64,000 nt of DNA from Xanthomarina spongicola (GTDB taxonomy: Bacteria > Bacteroidota > Bacteroidia > Flavobacteriales > Flavobacteriaceae): the NCBI RefSeq assembly GCF_003148645.1, contig NZ_QGGP01000007.1, positions 95,999 to 159,998 of the forward strand. Direction: 5' to 3'. This document shows, piece after piece, positions 53,681-62,394 of the stretch; within the stretch, counting starts at the first letter, position 1, and each line of letters starts with the position of its first letter. The position numbers were made by a program, and so were the translations under genes. Under the pieces are notes generated by a model. That model was given only the letters and a program-made list of their open reading frames with translations. It was not told the DNA's origin and made no database searches.

Positions 53681-54118
53681 CTATTTAATTAATAGTTTCT
53701 GGATTCTAGAAATGGGTCCTGTACATTCTGTTTGATGACAAGAAATACAGAGGTTAATTGTATTATTATAACGTTCTTCTATGGGTACTTGAGATTCTGT
53801 ATTAAATATCTCTTTTTCACTTTCAATAAATAATTTGGAGAAACTTTGAAATGTTTCGTTTCTACTTTTAAATTCGGATAATTCTGCTGAATGAATTTTT
53901 AAAAAATCTAATGGAAATTCTTCAGGAACAATTCCGTTTAATATATCTTCTTTTACTTTCAAATTTTGTGCATACATCTCGTTCATGAGATTTGCCATTT
54001 CAGAAGGCTGGTACATATCGTAAACCAATTCTTCTTTAGCTGTCACTATTTCTTTTTCGGGTTGTTTACAACCAAAAAAACAAGTGATAATACACAAACT
54101 TAAAATAAAAACCCTCAT
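53681..54118 (-). CDS. Lipoprotein with a CxxCH haem motif
   Basis: A 145-residue lipoprotein (lipobox FFGC, Cys17). The body is helical and acidic, and the end contains LCISCHQTEC: Cys124, Cys127 and His128 form one c-type haem motif, and a fourth Cys132 lies just after. This is like the small periplasmic cytochrome c'-like proteins that bind a single haem. No electron-transfer partner is adjacent. The neighbours are mnmD (3 bases) and a DUF4920 lipoprotein (0 bases). Confidence 0.8.
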   Translation of the reverse strand: MRVFILSLCIITCFFGCKQPEKEIVTAKEELVYDMYQPSEMANLMNEMYAQNLKVKEDILNGIVPEEFPLDFLKIHSAELSEFKSRNETFQSFSKLFIESEKEIFNTESQVPIEERYNNTINLCISCHQTECTGPISRIQKLLIK

Positions 54119-54634
54119 TTATTCTTCCTTTAATAAAACCCCATCTGCCTCAAACGTATAAGTTCGTTTTACCTCTGTTATAGCAGCTATTTCTTCTTCA
54201 GATTTTCCAGCATCTTCAGCATAATGACGTTGTTCTTCAACAGAAAGTTCACTTACAAAGGCTTTACCATTAACAATAACTTCTTTTCCAGCTATATTTT
54301 TTGGCATGAAAAATCCGTAATCCTTAAATTTCACCATAACCTGCTCTTCACTTCCTATATCTAATTTCATCCAGCAACCTTTAGCTTGACAAACTTCATC
54401 TACTTTTGCAATCATTTTTGTTGAGATACTATCTCCTACAGTCATATCTTTATAAGTATCAGCCATTAATTTTGCTTCAATAGCATTATCTGCTTCAATT
54501 TTATCTCCAAAAGAGGCGTAAGCTATTTCTTTTACTTCTTCCGTAATTACCGTGTTATCTTGAGTTTCGTTTGTATTTTTCTTACAAGAAACAAATATTA
54601 ATGTTAGTACGAAAAGTGCTAAAATGTGCTTCAT
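54119..54634 (-). CDS. DUF4920 lipoprotein
   Basis: A 171-residue lipoprotein (lipobox FVSC). The DUF4920 region has DVCQ-like VDEVCQAKGCWMKLDIGSEE near residue 90 and a KNIAGKEVIVNGKAF block. Two conserved Cys lie in the CQAKGC pair. I choose the second of two close ATGs (54634), since MKHILALFVLTLIFVSC is a typical lipoprotein leader. It directly abuts the haem-motif lipoprotein, so the two may act together in the periplasm. Confidence 0.88.
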   Translation of the reverse strand: MKHILALFVLTLIFVSCKKNTNETQDNTVITEEVKEIAYASFGDKIEADNAIEAKLMADTYKDMTVGDSISTKMIAKVDEVCQAKGCWMKLDIGSEEQVMVKFKDYGFFMPKNIAGKEVIVNGKAFVSELSVEEQRHYAEDAGKSEEEIAAITEVKRTYTFEADGVLLKEE

Positions 54635-54749
54635 AATCATTCTAAAAATTTATAAATAAGTTTAACACCAAATATACACATTTTTTAAAAACCCTTTTGG
54701 TTTTTTATACTACATAAATTTTATAAATTCGCAGTACAAAAAAATCATA

Positions 54750-55820
54750 ATGACGAATCCTTCAAATAGTGAAATTGATATTGTAAAGTCTAGTAAATCT
54801 AAGATAAAAGATGTTGATTTTAATAACTTAGTTTTTGGTAGAATTTTTACAGACCACATGTTTGTTTGCGATTTTATTGATGGTGTATGGCAACAACCAA
54901 AAATTATGCCTTATCAAGCAATGAGTTTTGAACCTTCTGCCAGAGTTTTTCATTATGGCCAAGCTGTTTTTGAGGGCATGAAGGCCTATAAAGATGAGAA
55001 CGGAAAAATCTGGTTGTTTAGACCAGATGAAAACCATAAAAGAATAAACAAATCTGCAGCTCGTTTAGCTATGCCAGAATTTCCGAGAGATTACTTTTTA
55101 AATGGTTTGGAAACCTTATTAAAAATGGATAAAGAGTGGATAAAATCTGGCATTGGAAACTCTCTATATATAAGACCATTTGTTATTGCAACTGAGCCAG
55201 CCATTTCGGCTTCTCCAGCAAATAGCTATCGCTTTATTATTATTTGCTCTCCAGCAAAAGCTTATTATTCTGGAAAAGTTAGAGTCTTATTTGCTGAAAA
55301 ATACAGTCGTTCTGCAAATGGAGGCGTTGGTTTTGCTAAAGCGGCAGGAAATTATGCAGCACAATTTTATCCTACGGCATTGGCCCAAGAAAAAGGCTAT
55401 CAGCAAATTATTTGGACAGATGCAAGTAGCCACGAATTTTTAGAAGAAGCAGGTACTATGAACATCTTTTTTAGAATTAATGACTCCTTGGTAACTGCGC
55501 CAATTAGCGATAGAATTTTAGATGGAATAACAAGAAAAAGCATCATTCAGCTAGCTGAAGACAATGGGATTACTGTAGAGGTAAAACGAGTTCCAGTAAC
55601 CGAGATTAAGGAAGCTGCAAGAAATGGTAGTTTAAAAGAAATCTTTGGAGCAGGAACTGCAGCTGTAATAAGTCCTATTTCTGCTTTCGAACATGCTGAA
55701 GAAGTTTTTGAAATTCCAGATAATGAAGACTCTTATGCTAGTTTGTTTAAAAAGCAATTACTAGAAATCCAACATAATGTATCTCAAGACAAACATCATT
55801 GGAGACATGAAGTAAAATAA
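54750..55820 (+). CDS. ilvE: Branched-chain amino acid aminotransferase
   Basis: A 356-residue fold-type IV PLP enzyme that interconverts Val, Leu and Ile with their keto acids. The N-terminal part has FGRIFTDHM and ALEPSARVFHYGQAVFEGMKAY. The catalytic Lys lies in GGVGFAKAAGNYAAQF near residue 200, and FLEEAGTMNIFF near 232 and GTAAVISPI near 310 bind cofactor phosphate. It is full-length. A strong terminator follows. Confidence 0.97.
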   Translation: MTNPSNSEIDIVKSSKSKIKDVDFNNLVFGRIFTDHMFVCDFIDGVWQQPKIMPYQAMSFEPSARVFHYGQAVFEGMKAYKDENGKIWLFRPDENHKRINKSAARLAMPEFPRDYFLNGLETLLKMDKEWIKSGIGNSLYIRPFVIATEPAISASPANSYRFIIICSPAKAYYSGKVRVLFAEKYSRSANGGVGFAKAAGNYAAQFYPTALAQEKGYQQIIWTDASSHEFLEEAGTMNIFFRINDSLVTAPISDRILDGITRKSIIQLAEDNGITVEVKRVPVTEIKEAARNGSLKEIFGAGTAAVISPISAFEHAEEVFEIPDNEDSYASLFKKQLLEIQHNVSQDKHHWRHEVK

Positions 55821-55850
55821 AAAAAGGGAAGCAATGCTTCCCTTTTTTTA
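55819..55850. terminator. Bidirectional terminator between ilvE and MazG-like gene
   Basis: A 12-13 bp stem (GGGAAGC core with A/T extensions) with an AAT loop between convergent genes; the T-tract includes the end of the minus-strand gene. Confidence 0.85.
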
Positions 55851-56234
55851 TTTATCTAAAATTTCTGCTATTTGAGGTTTAAAATATTTTGGCCCTTTTA
55901 ATACTTTGCCATCTTCTCTATAAATTGGTTCTCCATTCTCATCCAATTTACTCATATTACTTCTTTGAATTTCATTAAAGACTTCTTCTATTTTATGTTG
56001 TAAACCATGTTCTATAATGGTTCCACATAGAATGTAAAGCATATCTCCAAGAGCATCAGCAACTTCAACCAAATCATTATCATTTGCTGCTTCTAGATAT
56101 TCTTCATTTTCTTCACGCATCAATTTATATCGAAGCATGTTTTTTTCTATACCTAAATCTGCTTTTGGAGTTTCGCGATGTCCTATTTTAAAGGCTGTGT
56201 GGAATGCTTTAACAGCTTCTATTTTATCTTTCAT
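55848..56234 (-). CDS. MazG-like nucleoside triphosphate pyrophosphohydrolase
   Basis: A 128-residue all-helical protein. The metal-binding pattern EENEEYLEAANDNDLVEVADALGDMLYIL (EExxE then ExxxD) near residues 38-66 is that of the MazG/HisE-type pyrophosphatases. The late tail (IYREDGKVLKGPKYFKPQI) matches the phosphoribosyl-ATP pyrophosphohydrolase-like family of phages and Bacteroidetes. It probably hydrolyses non-canonical NTPs. It converges with ilvE. Confidence 0.88.
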   Translation of the reverse strand: MKDKIEAVKAFHTAFKIGHRETPKADLGIEKNMLRYKLMREENEEYLEAANDNDLVEVADALGDMLYILCGTIIEHGLQHKIEEVFNEIQRSNMSKLDENGEPIYREDGKVLKGPKYFKPQIAEILDK

Positions 56235-56311
56235 AAAAATATATTTTTCATTTCCTTGAAAATGGAAATCTAATCCTATTTGTTTTCTTATTTTTGCATA
56301 AAATTAAGGAT

Positions 56312-56497
56312 ATGTTTACAAATGGTCAATTAGTTTTTGGAATTTTATTTGCTATTGCATTTATCATCATCATATTCTCCACATACAGACACGACAAAAA
56401 AATTCATAGTAAATACTACAAAGGAAGTGTTTGGGTGTTAATTGCTTTTATATCTTTTATTCTTTTTATTGTTTCAATTAAATGGTTTTTTAAGTAA
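56312..56497 (+). CDS. Small two-span membrane protein (61 aa)
   Basis: A 61-residue protein with helices at about 5-25 (NGQLVFGILFAIAFIIIIF) and 42-60 (VWVLIAFISFILFIVSIKWF) and a basic loop HDKKIHSKYY between them. The start at 56312 (MFTNGQ) is preferred over a start 18 bases upstream, because I recognise this beginning from conserved small membrane proteins of Flavobacteriia. Function unknown. Confidence 0.75.
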   Translation: MFTNGQLVFGILFAIAFIIIIFSTYRHDKKIHSKYYKGSVWVLIAFISFILFIVSIKWFFK

Positions 56498-56623
56498 CTG
56501 ATTATTATTAAATACTCTTTTAATTATTTATTACAACTTGTGTTAACATTTCATTTTAATCTACATTAAGATTCTTTGATGACAAATTAAAATCTAAACG
56601 ATGTATAATAAAAACCAACCATC

Positions 56624-56698
56624 ATGAATTCTTTTCTCATATTACTTTTATTACTTGTTATAAATTTTATTCTTTTAAAATTTAGCATCAACAAATAA
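56624..56698 (+). CDS. Possible 24-residue hydrophobic peptide
   Basis: ATG at 56624, 24 codons, almost all hydrophobic (FLILLLLLVINFILLKF) with a basic end. It follows an AACCAACCATC leader and precedes a terminator by 24 bases, so a transcript fits. It may be a chance frame in AT-rich DNA. Confidence 0.35.
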   Translation: MNSFLILLLLLVINFILLKFSINK

Positions 56699-56722
56699 CA
56701 AGAATTCAGTGATTAAGCATAA

Positions 56723-56757
56723 AAAAAGCCTTAATGAAAGGAACATTAAGGCTTTTT
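56723..56757. terminator. Terminator downstream of DPP III gene
   Basis: A 13-bp stem (AAAAAGCCTTAAT and its complement) with a 9-base loop and T/A tracts. It lies 20 bases after the minus-strand peptidase gene. Confidence 0.8.
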
Positions 56758-56776
56758 GTTTAAAGATTATCTCTTA

Positions 56777-58816
56777 TTAATTCTCTTCTGGAAGAAAACT
56801 ATAGTTTTTACTATAATCAAGCATTTGCCCTGAATATGTTTCCGGTTGTGTTACTTTTATAGCTGTAATCTCTCCATTATCGTCTGTTTCTGGAACCAAA
56901 ACAGGATTTACAAAACCACTATAAGGAGCAGAAGTAAACTGTTTGTTTCTTTCTAAAACTTCAGCATGAATATCCTGATTTACTATAACACCATAAGTTT
57001 CAACTAGCGTTTCAACAGCTTTATAATCTCCTTCAGATTTGATACGTTGTGTTTCTTTTAACAACTGCCCAAAAAGGTCATGTAACTTATCATAATCGTT
57101 AATATTAAAATAGGTTTTTCCGTTTCGCGTTACCTTTTCAATCACATTATCGGCTTTCCCATTTTCATATGCCCAAGCACTTACCCATTGTCTGTTACGC
57201 ATGTGAGCTTCTTCAACATCATCGCCTAAATTTAAACGGATTAATTGTGTCATCAAACCATTTCTAATATAACCATCGTAAGCAGCTTTTCCAACAGATT
57301 GCCAATCTTCAACCAAACCTAATTCTTGTAATTTAGGATTGTATAAATAGTAAAGTCCTACTAAATCTGCACGTCCTTCCTCTAAGGTTGAAGCATAATT
57401 CTTTAAAGTTTCTTTAGTTTCTCCAACACCAGGATTTAACTGTCCAGAGGCATGACCAATAACTTCATGCAAAGCTGTATGCAATTTATCTGCTAATTGA
57501 CCATATTCTTCTTCTAATTGTAACTCTTCTTCGTCGTTAACAAATTCTTTTAATCTGCCTGAACTTCCAGCGTTATTATAAGCTTCAATAATGTTACCTA
57601 AAGAAACAGACTTGCTTCCAACTGCAGCGCGAATCCAGTTGGCATTTGGTAAATTAACACCTATTGGTGTGCTTGGAGATGCATCTCCTGCTTCTCCTGC
57701 CACATTAACCACTTTATAAGTTACACCAACTACATTTTTCTTTTTATGTTCTTCCATTAAAGGAGAATTATCTTCAAACCATTGTGCATTATCAGACAAA
57801 ACCTTCATTTTTTGTGACATGTCAAAATCGTTGATTTGAACAATACTCTCATAAGAACCTCTATAACCTAAAGGATCGTTATACACTTCAATAAAACTGT
57901 TTATATAATCCACATTTCCTGCAGTTGCAGCTGTCCATGCTACGTTATAATCGTCCCAAGTTTGTAAATCTCCTGTATTGTAGTATTCAATTAATAAACC
58001 CAAAGCATTTCCTTGTGCTTCATTTTCAGCAACACCTTCTGCTAACTTTAGCCATTTTACAATTTCATCAATGGCAGAACCATATAATCCACCAGATTTA
58101 TAAACCAATTCTTTTAACTGGCCATTTTCTTTTACTAATTTTGAATTTAATCCAAAAGATAAAGGCTTCTCTGGATTTGGTGATTTCTTATTTTTATAAA
58201 ACTTTTCTACATCTGCATTTGTCACTTCTGGTCCATAAAAATTAACAGCAGAAAGCGACACATTATCAACATCTTTACTTTGATCTACTTTTTTAGAATC
58301 TTTATCATTAAAAATCACATCAAAAGGGTCGCCTTCTAAAGTGGTGTTTGTTTCGGTTAATAATACTCTTAAATATTCTGGTGAAAATTCAGGTTCAATT
58401 TTAGCATTAGAATAATGATGATGAATTCCATTACTAAACCAAACACGCTTCAAATAAGTTTCAAACGCATCCCAATCAGACGTTGTTTTGTCTCCATTAA
58501 AATTTGTATAAATAGACTCTAAAGCCTTTCTAATTTTTAAATTATGTCGGTAATTTTGATCCCACATGATATCTCTTCCAACTAATCCTGCTTGTGTCAA
58601 ATAATACACTAACTTCTGTTCTTTCAATGTTAAATTATCCCAACCAGGAATTTGATATCTCAGTACCTTTATGTCGGCAAATTGTTCAACATTATAATCA
58701 AACACTTTTTCTACTTGCACTTCGGCAATTTCTACAACTGGCTCATTTTTGTCACTTTTACAAGACACAAAAGCAGTTATTGCTAAAGCTAAACCTAATA
58801 CATATTTAATTTTCAT
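56777..58816 (-). CDS. Dipeptidyl peptidase III family (M49) lipoprotein
   Basis: A 679-residue zinc exopeptidase that removes dipeptides from the N-terminus of peptides. It has a lipoprotein leader (lipobox FVSC, Cys19). The zinc motif HEVIGH is at residues 450-455 (the family form HExxxGH or HExxGH; here HExxGH), and the downstream EEGRADL gives the second Glu. The length fits bacterial M49 proteins. Lipid anchoring points to the periplasm. A promoter match lies upstream, facing the gene at 58907. Confidence 0.93.
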   Translation of the reverse strand: MKIKYVLGLALAITAFVSCKSDKNEPVVEIAEVQVEKVFDYNVEQFADIKVLRYQIPGWDNLTLKEQKLVYYLTQAGLVGRDIMWDQNYRHNLKIRKALESIYTNFNGDKTTSDWDAFETYLKRVWFSNGIHHHYSNAKIEPEFSPEYLRVLLTETNTTLEGDPFDVIFNDKDSKKVDQSKDVDNVSLSAVNFYGPEVTNADVEKFYKNKKSPNPEKPLSFGLNSKLVKENGQLKELVYKSGGLYGSAIDEIVKWLKLAEGVAENEAQGNALGLLIEYYNTGDLQTWDDYNVAWTAATAGNVDYINSFIEVYNDPLGYRGSYESIVQINDFDMSQKMKVLSDNAQWFEDNSPLMEEHKKKNVVGVTYKVVNVAGEAGDASPSTPIGVNLPNANWIRAAVGSKSVSLGNIIEAYNNAGSSGRLKEFVNDEEELQLEEEYGQLADKLHTALHEVIGHASGQLNPGVGETKETLKNYASTLEEGRADLVGLYYLYNPKLQELGLVEDWQSVGKAAYDGYIRNGLMTQLIRLNLGDDVEEAHMRNRQWVSAWAYENGKADNVIEKVTRNGKTYFNINDYDKLHDLFGQLLKETQRIKSEGDYKAVETLVETYGVIVNQDIHAEVLERNKQFTSAPYSGFVNPVLVPETDDNGEITAIKVTQPETYSGQMLDYSKNYSFLPEEN

Positions 58817-58840
58817 CTTTAAATTTTTATAATTGTATTA

Positions 58841-58848
58841 CAAATGTA
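58841..58848 (-). promoter_or_regulatory. Candidate -7 element of DPP III gene
   Basis: TACATTTG on the minus strand matches TAnnTTTG, 24 bases before the start codon. No -33 element is clear. Confidence 0.4.
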
Positions 58849-58876
58849 ACATATATTAAGATAGTATAAAATTGAT

Positions 58877-58884
58877 TATCTTTG
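58877..58884 (+). promoter_or_regulatory. Candidate -7 element of the gene at 58907
   Basis: TATCTTTG matches TAnnTTTG, 22 bases before the start codon; the divergent DPP III gene has its own element 28 bases away. Confidence 0.4.
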
Positions 58885-58906
58885 ATAAAACATGAACCTA
58901 TCTTAG

Positions 58907-59929
58907 ATGAAAACAATTAAATACATCATTTTTTTATTATTAATAGTTTTTATTGGTCTGGCAATTTATATAGCTGTACAGCCTAATTCTTTTGAAATAA
59001 AAAGAAATAGAACTATCAATGCGCCAGCACAAGTAATATATAATAATGTGATTGATTTTAAAAACTGGGAAGCTTGGTCTTCTTGGGTTGAAAAAGACCC
59101 TACAACTATTATTACTTTAAGCGAACAAACTGAAGGAATTGGAGGTTCTTATTCTTGGATAGACAAAGATGGAAAAGGGAATATGAAAACTATTGATGCT
59201 TTAGACAATGTTTTAATAGACCAAGAATTACAATTTGGCGATTTTGAACCTTCAAGAATTAACTGGACATTTAATCCAATTTCAGAAGGGCAAACTGAAG
59301 TCTCATGGAAAATGAATTCTGATAAAATTCCCTTTATGTTTAAAGCATATGCAGCTTTTTCAGGAGGGTTCGAAAAAATGATAGGTCCAGATTTTGAACG
59401 TGGCTTAGAAAAACTAGATAGTATTGTTGTTGCTTCAACGAAAGTCTATTCAATTAAAATGGATGGCATAACCCAACATGGAGGAGGTTTCTACCTTTAT
59501 AATACAACTTCAAGTAAAATGGATAATTTTGAGAACGTCATGACAGACATGCTTTCTAAAGTTGGAAATTATGTAAAAGAAAATAATATAACAACTGCTG
59601 GGCCTCCTTTTATCTATTATCATAAATGGGACGAAGCAAATAACTCTGTCATGTTTTCATGCTGTGTACCAACTACTGCTCAAGTAATTACTACTGAAAG
59701 CGATATTTTAACTGGACAACTTGAACCATTTAAAGCTGTAAAAACGACGCTTAAAGGTAATTACAGTAATTTAAAAGAAGCTTGGCAAAACATCATGGAA
59801 TACATTCCAAAAAATGGATTAGAGCTTACTGAACAAGGGCCAATGCTTGAAGTGTATGTTACAGATCCTACTCAAACACCAAATCCTGCAAACTGGATTA
59901 CCGAAATTTATATTGCCATAAAAGAATAA
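58907..59929 (+). CDS. SRPBCC protein with a GyrI-like effector-binding domain
   Basis: A 340-residue protein anchored by one N-terminal helix (IIFLLLIVFIGLAIYIAV). Residues about 28-165 form a polyketide cyclase/SRPBCC domain (RTINAPAQVIYNNVIDFKNWEAWSSW). Residues about 180-340 form a bacterial transcription activator effector-binding (GyrI/Rob-like) fold (GPPFIYYHKWDEANNSVMFSC). Both domains bind small hydrophobic or aromatic ligands. No DNA-binding domain is present, so it is a ligand-binding protein rather than a regulator. Confidence 0.85.
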   Translation: MKTIKYIIFLLLIVFIGLAIYIAVQPNSFEIKRNRTINAPAQVIYNNVIDFKNWEAWSSWVEKDPTTIITLSEQTEGIGGSYSWIDKDGKGNMKTIDALDNVLIDQELQFGDFEPSRINWTFNPISEGQTEVSWKMNSDKIPFMFKAYAAFSGGFEKMIGPDFERGLEKLDSIVVASTKVYSIKMDGITQHGGGFYLYNTTSSKMDNFENVMTDMLSKVGNYVKENNITTAGPPFIYYHKWDEANNSVMFSCCVPTTAQVITTESDILTGQLEPFKAVKTTLKGNYSNLKEAWQNIMEYIPKNGLELTEQGPMLEVYVTDPTQTPNPANWITEIYIAIKE

Positions 59930-59958
59930 ATAAATTCCCAAACTAATGGGAAATAATT

Positions 59959-60324
59959 ATGAAAAATCTAGTTTTAGTTTTTATTGGTGGCGGATTTGGA
60001 AGTGCTCTTCGATATCTAATTGGTAAATATTTAAACAGTCCTGAATCAGGAATTCCTTATGGCACGTTTGCTGCTAACATTCTAGGCAGCTTACTTATTG
60101 GTGTTATTTTAGGTTTGGCAGCAAAAAACAATACACTTAATTCCAATCAAACCCTTATACTAGCAACAGGTTTTTGTGGTGGCTTTACGACCTTTTCTAC
60201 CTTTGCTTACGAAAACCACGTACTCTTAAAATCTGGCGATTTCACAAGCTTTGCTATTTATACTATTGCAAGTTTTGTAGTTGGCTTTTTGGCTGTCTTT
60301 TTAGGATTGTTTCTAGTAAAGTAA
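59959..60324 (+). CDS. crcB: Fluoride channel CrcB (Fluc)
   Basis: A 121-residue four-helix inner-membrane protein that exports fluoride. The family motifs GGGFGSALRYLIG near residue 10, NILGSLLIG near 42 and GFCGGFTTFSTFAYE near 73 are intact. No fluoride riboswitch is visible in the short 29-base gap upstream, so it is likely read through from the previous gene. Confidence 0.96.
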   Translation: MKNLVLVFIGGGFGSALRYLIGKYLNSPESGIPYGTFAANILGSLLIGVILGLAAKNNTLNSNQTLILATGFCGGFTTFSTFAYENHVLLKSGDFTSFAIYTIASFVVGFLAVFLGLFLVK

Positions 60325-60331
60325 AATATTA

Positions 60332-60934
60332 TTAATGTTTCTCATAAGCTTTTACTCCAGCTTCCACTTCAGTCTCTAGATAGTTCTCTCGTGGCACAAT
60401 TGGACAAGAATATTTTTCATTATAAGCACAATACGGATTATATGCCGAATTAAAGTCGATAACTACTTCATTATCTGAAGGAATTTTACACTCAACATAT
60501 CTTCCTCCTCCATACGTAGTATCACCATTTGTTAGGTCCAAGAATGGCAAAAACAAATAATCTTCATAGCCAACTTCATTCATTAAATCTAAATTCTGAT
60601 AGATGTTAAGTTCATGAGTCTCTCCTTTTAATTCAAAATTTACAACACCATATTTTACATACATAGGCATTCTTTCTGTGGTTGTTTTCATTTTAAAAGG
60701 TGCTTCGTCAGGAGTTCTGGTAAGACTTGCAGTAACAACATAAATAGAATCAAATTTAAAAAAATCCAATCCTTTAAAATCTTTACGGTCATTATCTTTT
60801 AATGGCGATTTTGTTGCATCTTTAAAATCGGCATTCATCTTTTTCTGAAATTCAGTTTCGCCCAAAATAGGTTGTTTGCCTTGTGCGCAACTTAATACCG
60901 AAATCATCAAAAATAAGTGTAGGAAGTATTTCAT
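60332..60934 (-). CDS. DUF1684 lipoprotein
   Basis: A 200-residue lipoprotein (lipobox LSC after LMISV). The start at 60934 (MKYFLHLF) is preferred to an upstream ATG because it opens a typical leader. DUF1684 marks are ATERMPMYVKYG-like TTERMPMYVKYGVV, FLPFLDLTNGDTTYGGGRY and a late NPYCAYNEKYSCPIVPRENY. Function unknown; relatives are sometimes near transporters. It converges with crcB, 7 bases apart. Confidence 0.9.
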   Translation of the reverse strand: MKYFLHLFLMISVLSCAQGKQPILGETEFQKKMNADFKDATKSPLKDNDRKDFKGLDFFKFDSIYVVTASLTRTPDEAPFKMKTTTERMPMYVKYGVVNFELKGETHELNIYQNLDLMNEVGYEDYLFLPFLDLTNGDTTYGGGRYVECKIPSDNEVVIDFNSAYNPYCAYNEKYSCPIVPRENYLETEVEAGVKAYEKH

Positions 60935-60952
60935 TTTATTTTTTTTACAATT

Positions 60953-60960
60953 CAAAAGTA
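60953..60960 (-). promoter_or_regulatory. Candidate -7 element of DUF1684 gene
   Basis: TACTTTTG on the minus strand, 18 bases before the start codon at 60934. Confidence 0.4.
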
Positions 60961-60980
60961 CAACTTTTAAGTATTTTGTT

Positions 60981-60988
60981 TAGATTTG
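60981..60988 (+). promoter_or_regulatory. Candidate -7 element in front of a hairpin leader
   Basis: TAGATTTG matches TAnnTTTG. With the hairpin at 61112 it would delimit a transcript of about 145 bases, either a small RNA or the leader of the MFS gene. Confidence 0.35.
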
Positions 60989-61111
60989 ATTCTTAAATAA
61001 AATAATAATGCAAAATTTTGTCACCATTTATAGAAAGCAATGTACTTCATATTCCATGAGTTGGACGCTTTATGTATTCTAGTGATATTAATATAACATG
61101 AATCAATATAG

Positions 61112-61140
61112 AAAAGTCCGACAATAACGTCGGACTTTTT
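61112..61140 (+). terminator. Orphan terminator upstream of the MFS gene
   Basis: An 11-bp perfect stem (AAAAGTCCGAC) with a 6-base loop and a T-rich tract on the plus strand. No plus-strand gene ends nearby, so it ends a small RNA or attenuates the MFS leader 23 bases before its start codon. Confidence 0.7.
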
Positions 61141-61162
61141 ATTTTTACAATAACCAACCAAA

Positions 61163-62380
61163 ATGAAAACACTCTTTAACAATTATTTAAATACCTTTAA
61201 AGGATTATCATCTGAAGTATGGTGGCTTGCATTAATTACTCTAATTAATCGAGCAGGAACCATGGTGATTCCTTTTCTGTCTTTATACTTAACAAAAGAT
61301 TTGAATTTTACTTTTGCTCAAGTAGGTTGGGTTATGTCTGCATTTGGCTTAGGCTCTGTAGTAGGTTCTTGGTTAGGCGGCAAACTAACAGATAAAATAG
61401 GCTATTATAAAGTTATGGTAAGAAGTCTACTTACTACTGGAATTCTTTTTATTGGACTACAATACTTAAATACGTTTGCCACATTTTGTTTTGGAATTTT
61501 TGTAATCATGCTAGTTGCAGATATGTTTCGTCCTGCTATGTTTGTGGCACTAAGCGCATATAGTAAGCCTGAAAATAAAACAAGATCTGTTACTTTAATT
61601 CGTTTGGCTATAAATTTAGGATTTTCAGCTGGACCAGCAGTTGGTGGATTAATTATTACTACTATGAGTTATGGCGGCTTGTTTTGGGTAGATGGTATAA
61701 CCTGTATTTTAGCAACAATCCTTTTAGTAAAGGTATTAAATCCCAAAAAAGCTAAAGCCATAGATACTGTTATAAACGAAAATCCACAATCTGCCTATAA
61801 AGACAAAGCATTTTGGATTTTTCTTACATCTATGACCTTGTTTGGAATAATCTTTTTACAATATTTTTCTACCATGCCTTTGTATTATAAAGATGTCCAT
61901 AAATTATCTGAATTAGAAATTGGGTTATTATTAGGACTGAACGGTTTTTTTATTTTTGTATTAGAAATGCCTCTTATTAAATGGTTAGAACACACAAAAT
62001 ACACAAAACCTGGTTTGATGATTTTTGGTGCTCTTTTAACGTTAATTAGTTTCCTTGTATTAGATCTAACATCTTGGATTGGTATCTTAGTTATTGGAAT
62101 GCTTTTAATGACTATTGGCGAAATGATAGCTTTTCCTTTTTCAAATGCGTTTGCCATGCAACGAGCAAAAAAAGGAAATCAAGGTGAATATATGGCTTTG
62201 TATACCATCTCTTTTTCTATTGCTCATATTTTTGGCCACAATGCAGGACTGCAACTTGTAGATAATTTTGGTTTTAACACAACTTGGCTAATTATGGGAA
62301 TTTTAGGGCTTGTTTGTGTTAGTCTTTTATATTATTTAAAACAATATTTAAAAAGTAAAAATGAATTATATAATAAATAA
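61163..62380 (+). CDS. Major facilitator superfamily transporter
   Basis: A 405-residue inner-membrane transporter with about 12 helices. The loop 2-3 motif GGKLTDKIGYYKVMVRSLL near residue 75 is the MFS motif A. RLAINLGFSAGPAVGGLI near residue 152 is motif C, seen in drug exporters of the DHA1 group. No amino acid or drug substrate can be assigned. It ends in a 17-bp palindrome shared with the convergent Lrp gene. Confidence 0.9.
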   Translation: MKTLFNNYLNTFKGLSSEVWWLALITLINRAGTMVIPFLSLYLTKDLNFTFAQVGWVMSAFGLGSVVGSWLGGKLTDKIGYYKVMVRSLLTTGILFIGLQYLNTFATFCFGIFVIMLVADMFRPAMFVALSAYSKPENKTRSVTLIRLAINLGFSAGPAVGGLIITTMSYGGLFWVDGITCILATILLVKVLNPKKAKAIDTVINENPQSAYKDKAFWIFLTSMTLFGIIFLQYFSTMPLYYKDVHKLSELEIGLLLGLNGFFIFVLEMPLIKWLEHTKYTKPGLMIFGALLTLISFLVLDLTSWIGILVIGMLLMTIGEMIAFPFSNAFAMQRAKKGNQGEYMALYTISFSIAHIFGHNAGLQLVDNFGFNTTWLIMGILGLVCVSLLYYLKQYLKSKNELYNK

Positions 62381-62394
62381 TTCATTTTTACTTT
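62352..62394. terminator. 17-bp palindrome across two convergent gene ends
   Basis: Perfect arms 62352-62368 and 62378-62394 with a 9-base loop. The palindrome includes the last codons of both the MFS gene (stop at 62380) and the Lrp gene (stop at 62388), so the terminator is inside coding sequence on both sides. Confidence 0.8.

Noticed and set aside
59930..59958. Fluoride riboswitch before crcB
   Set aside because: Only 29 bases separate crcB from the previous gene and no conserved riboswitch core is seen.
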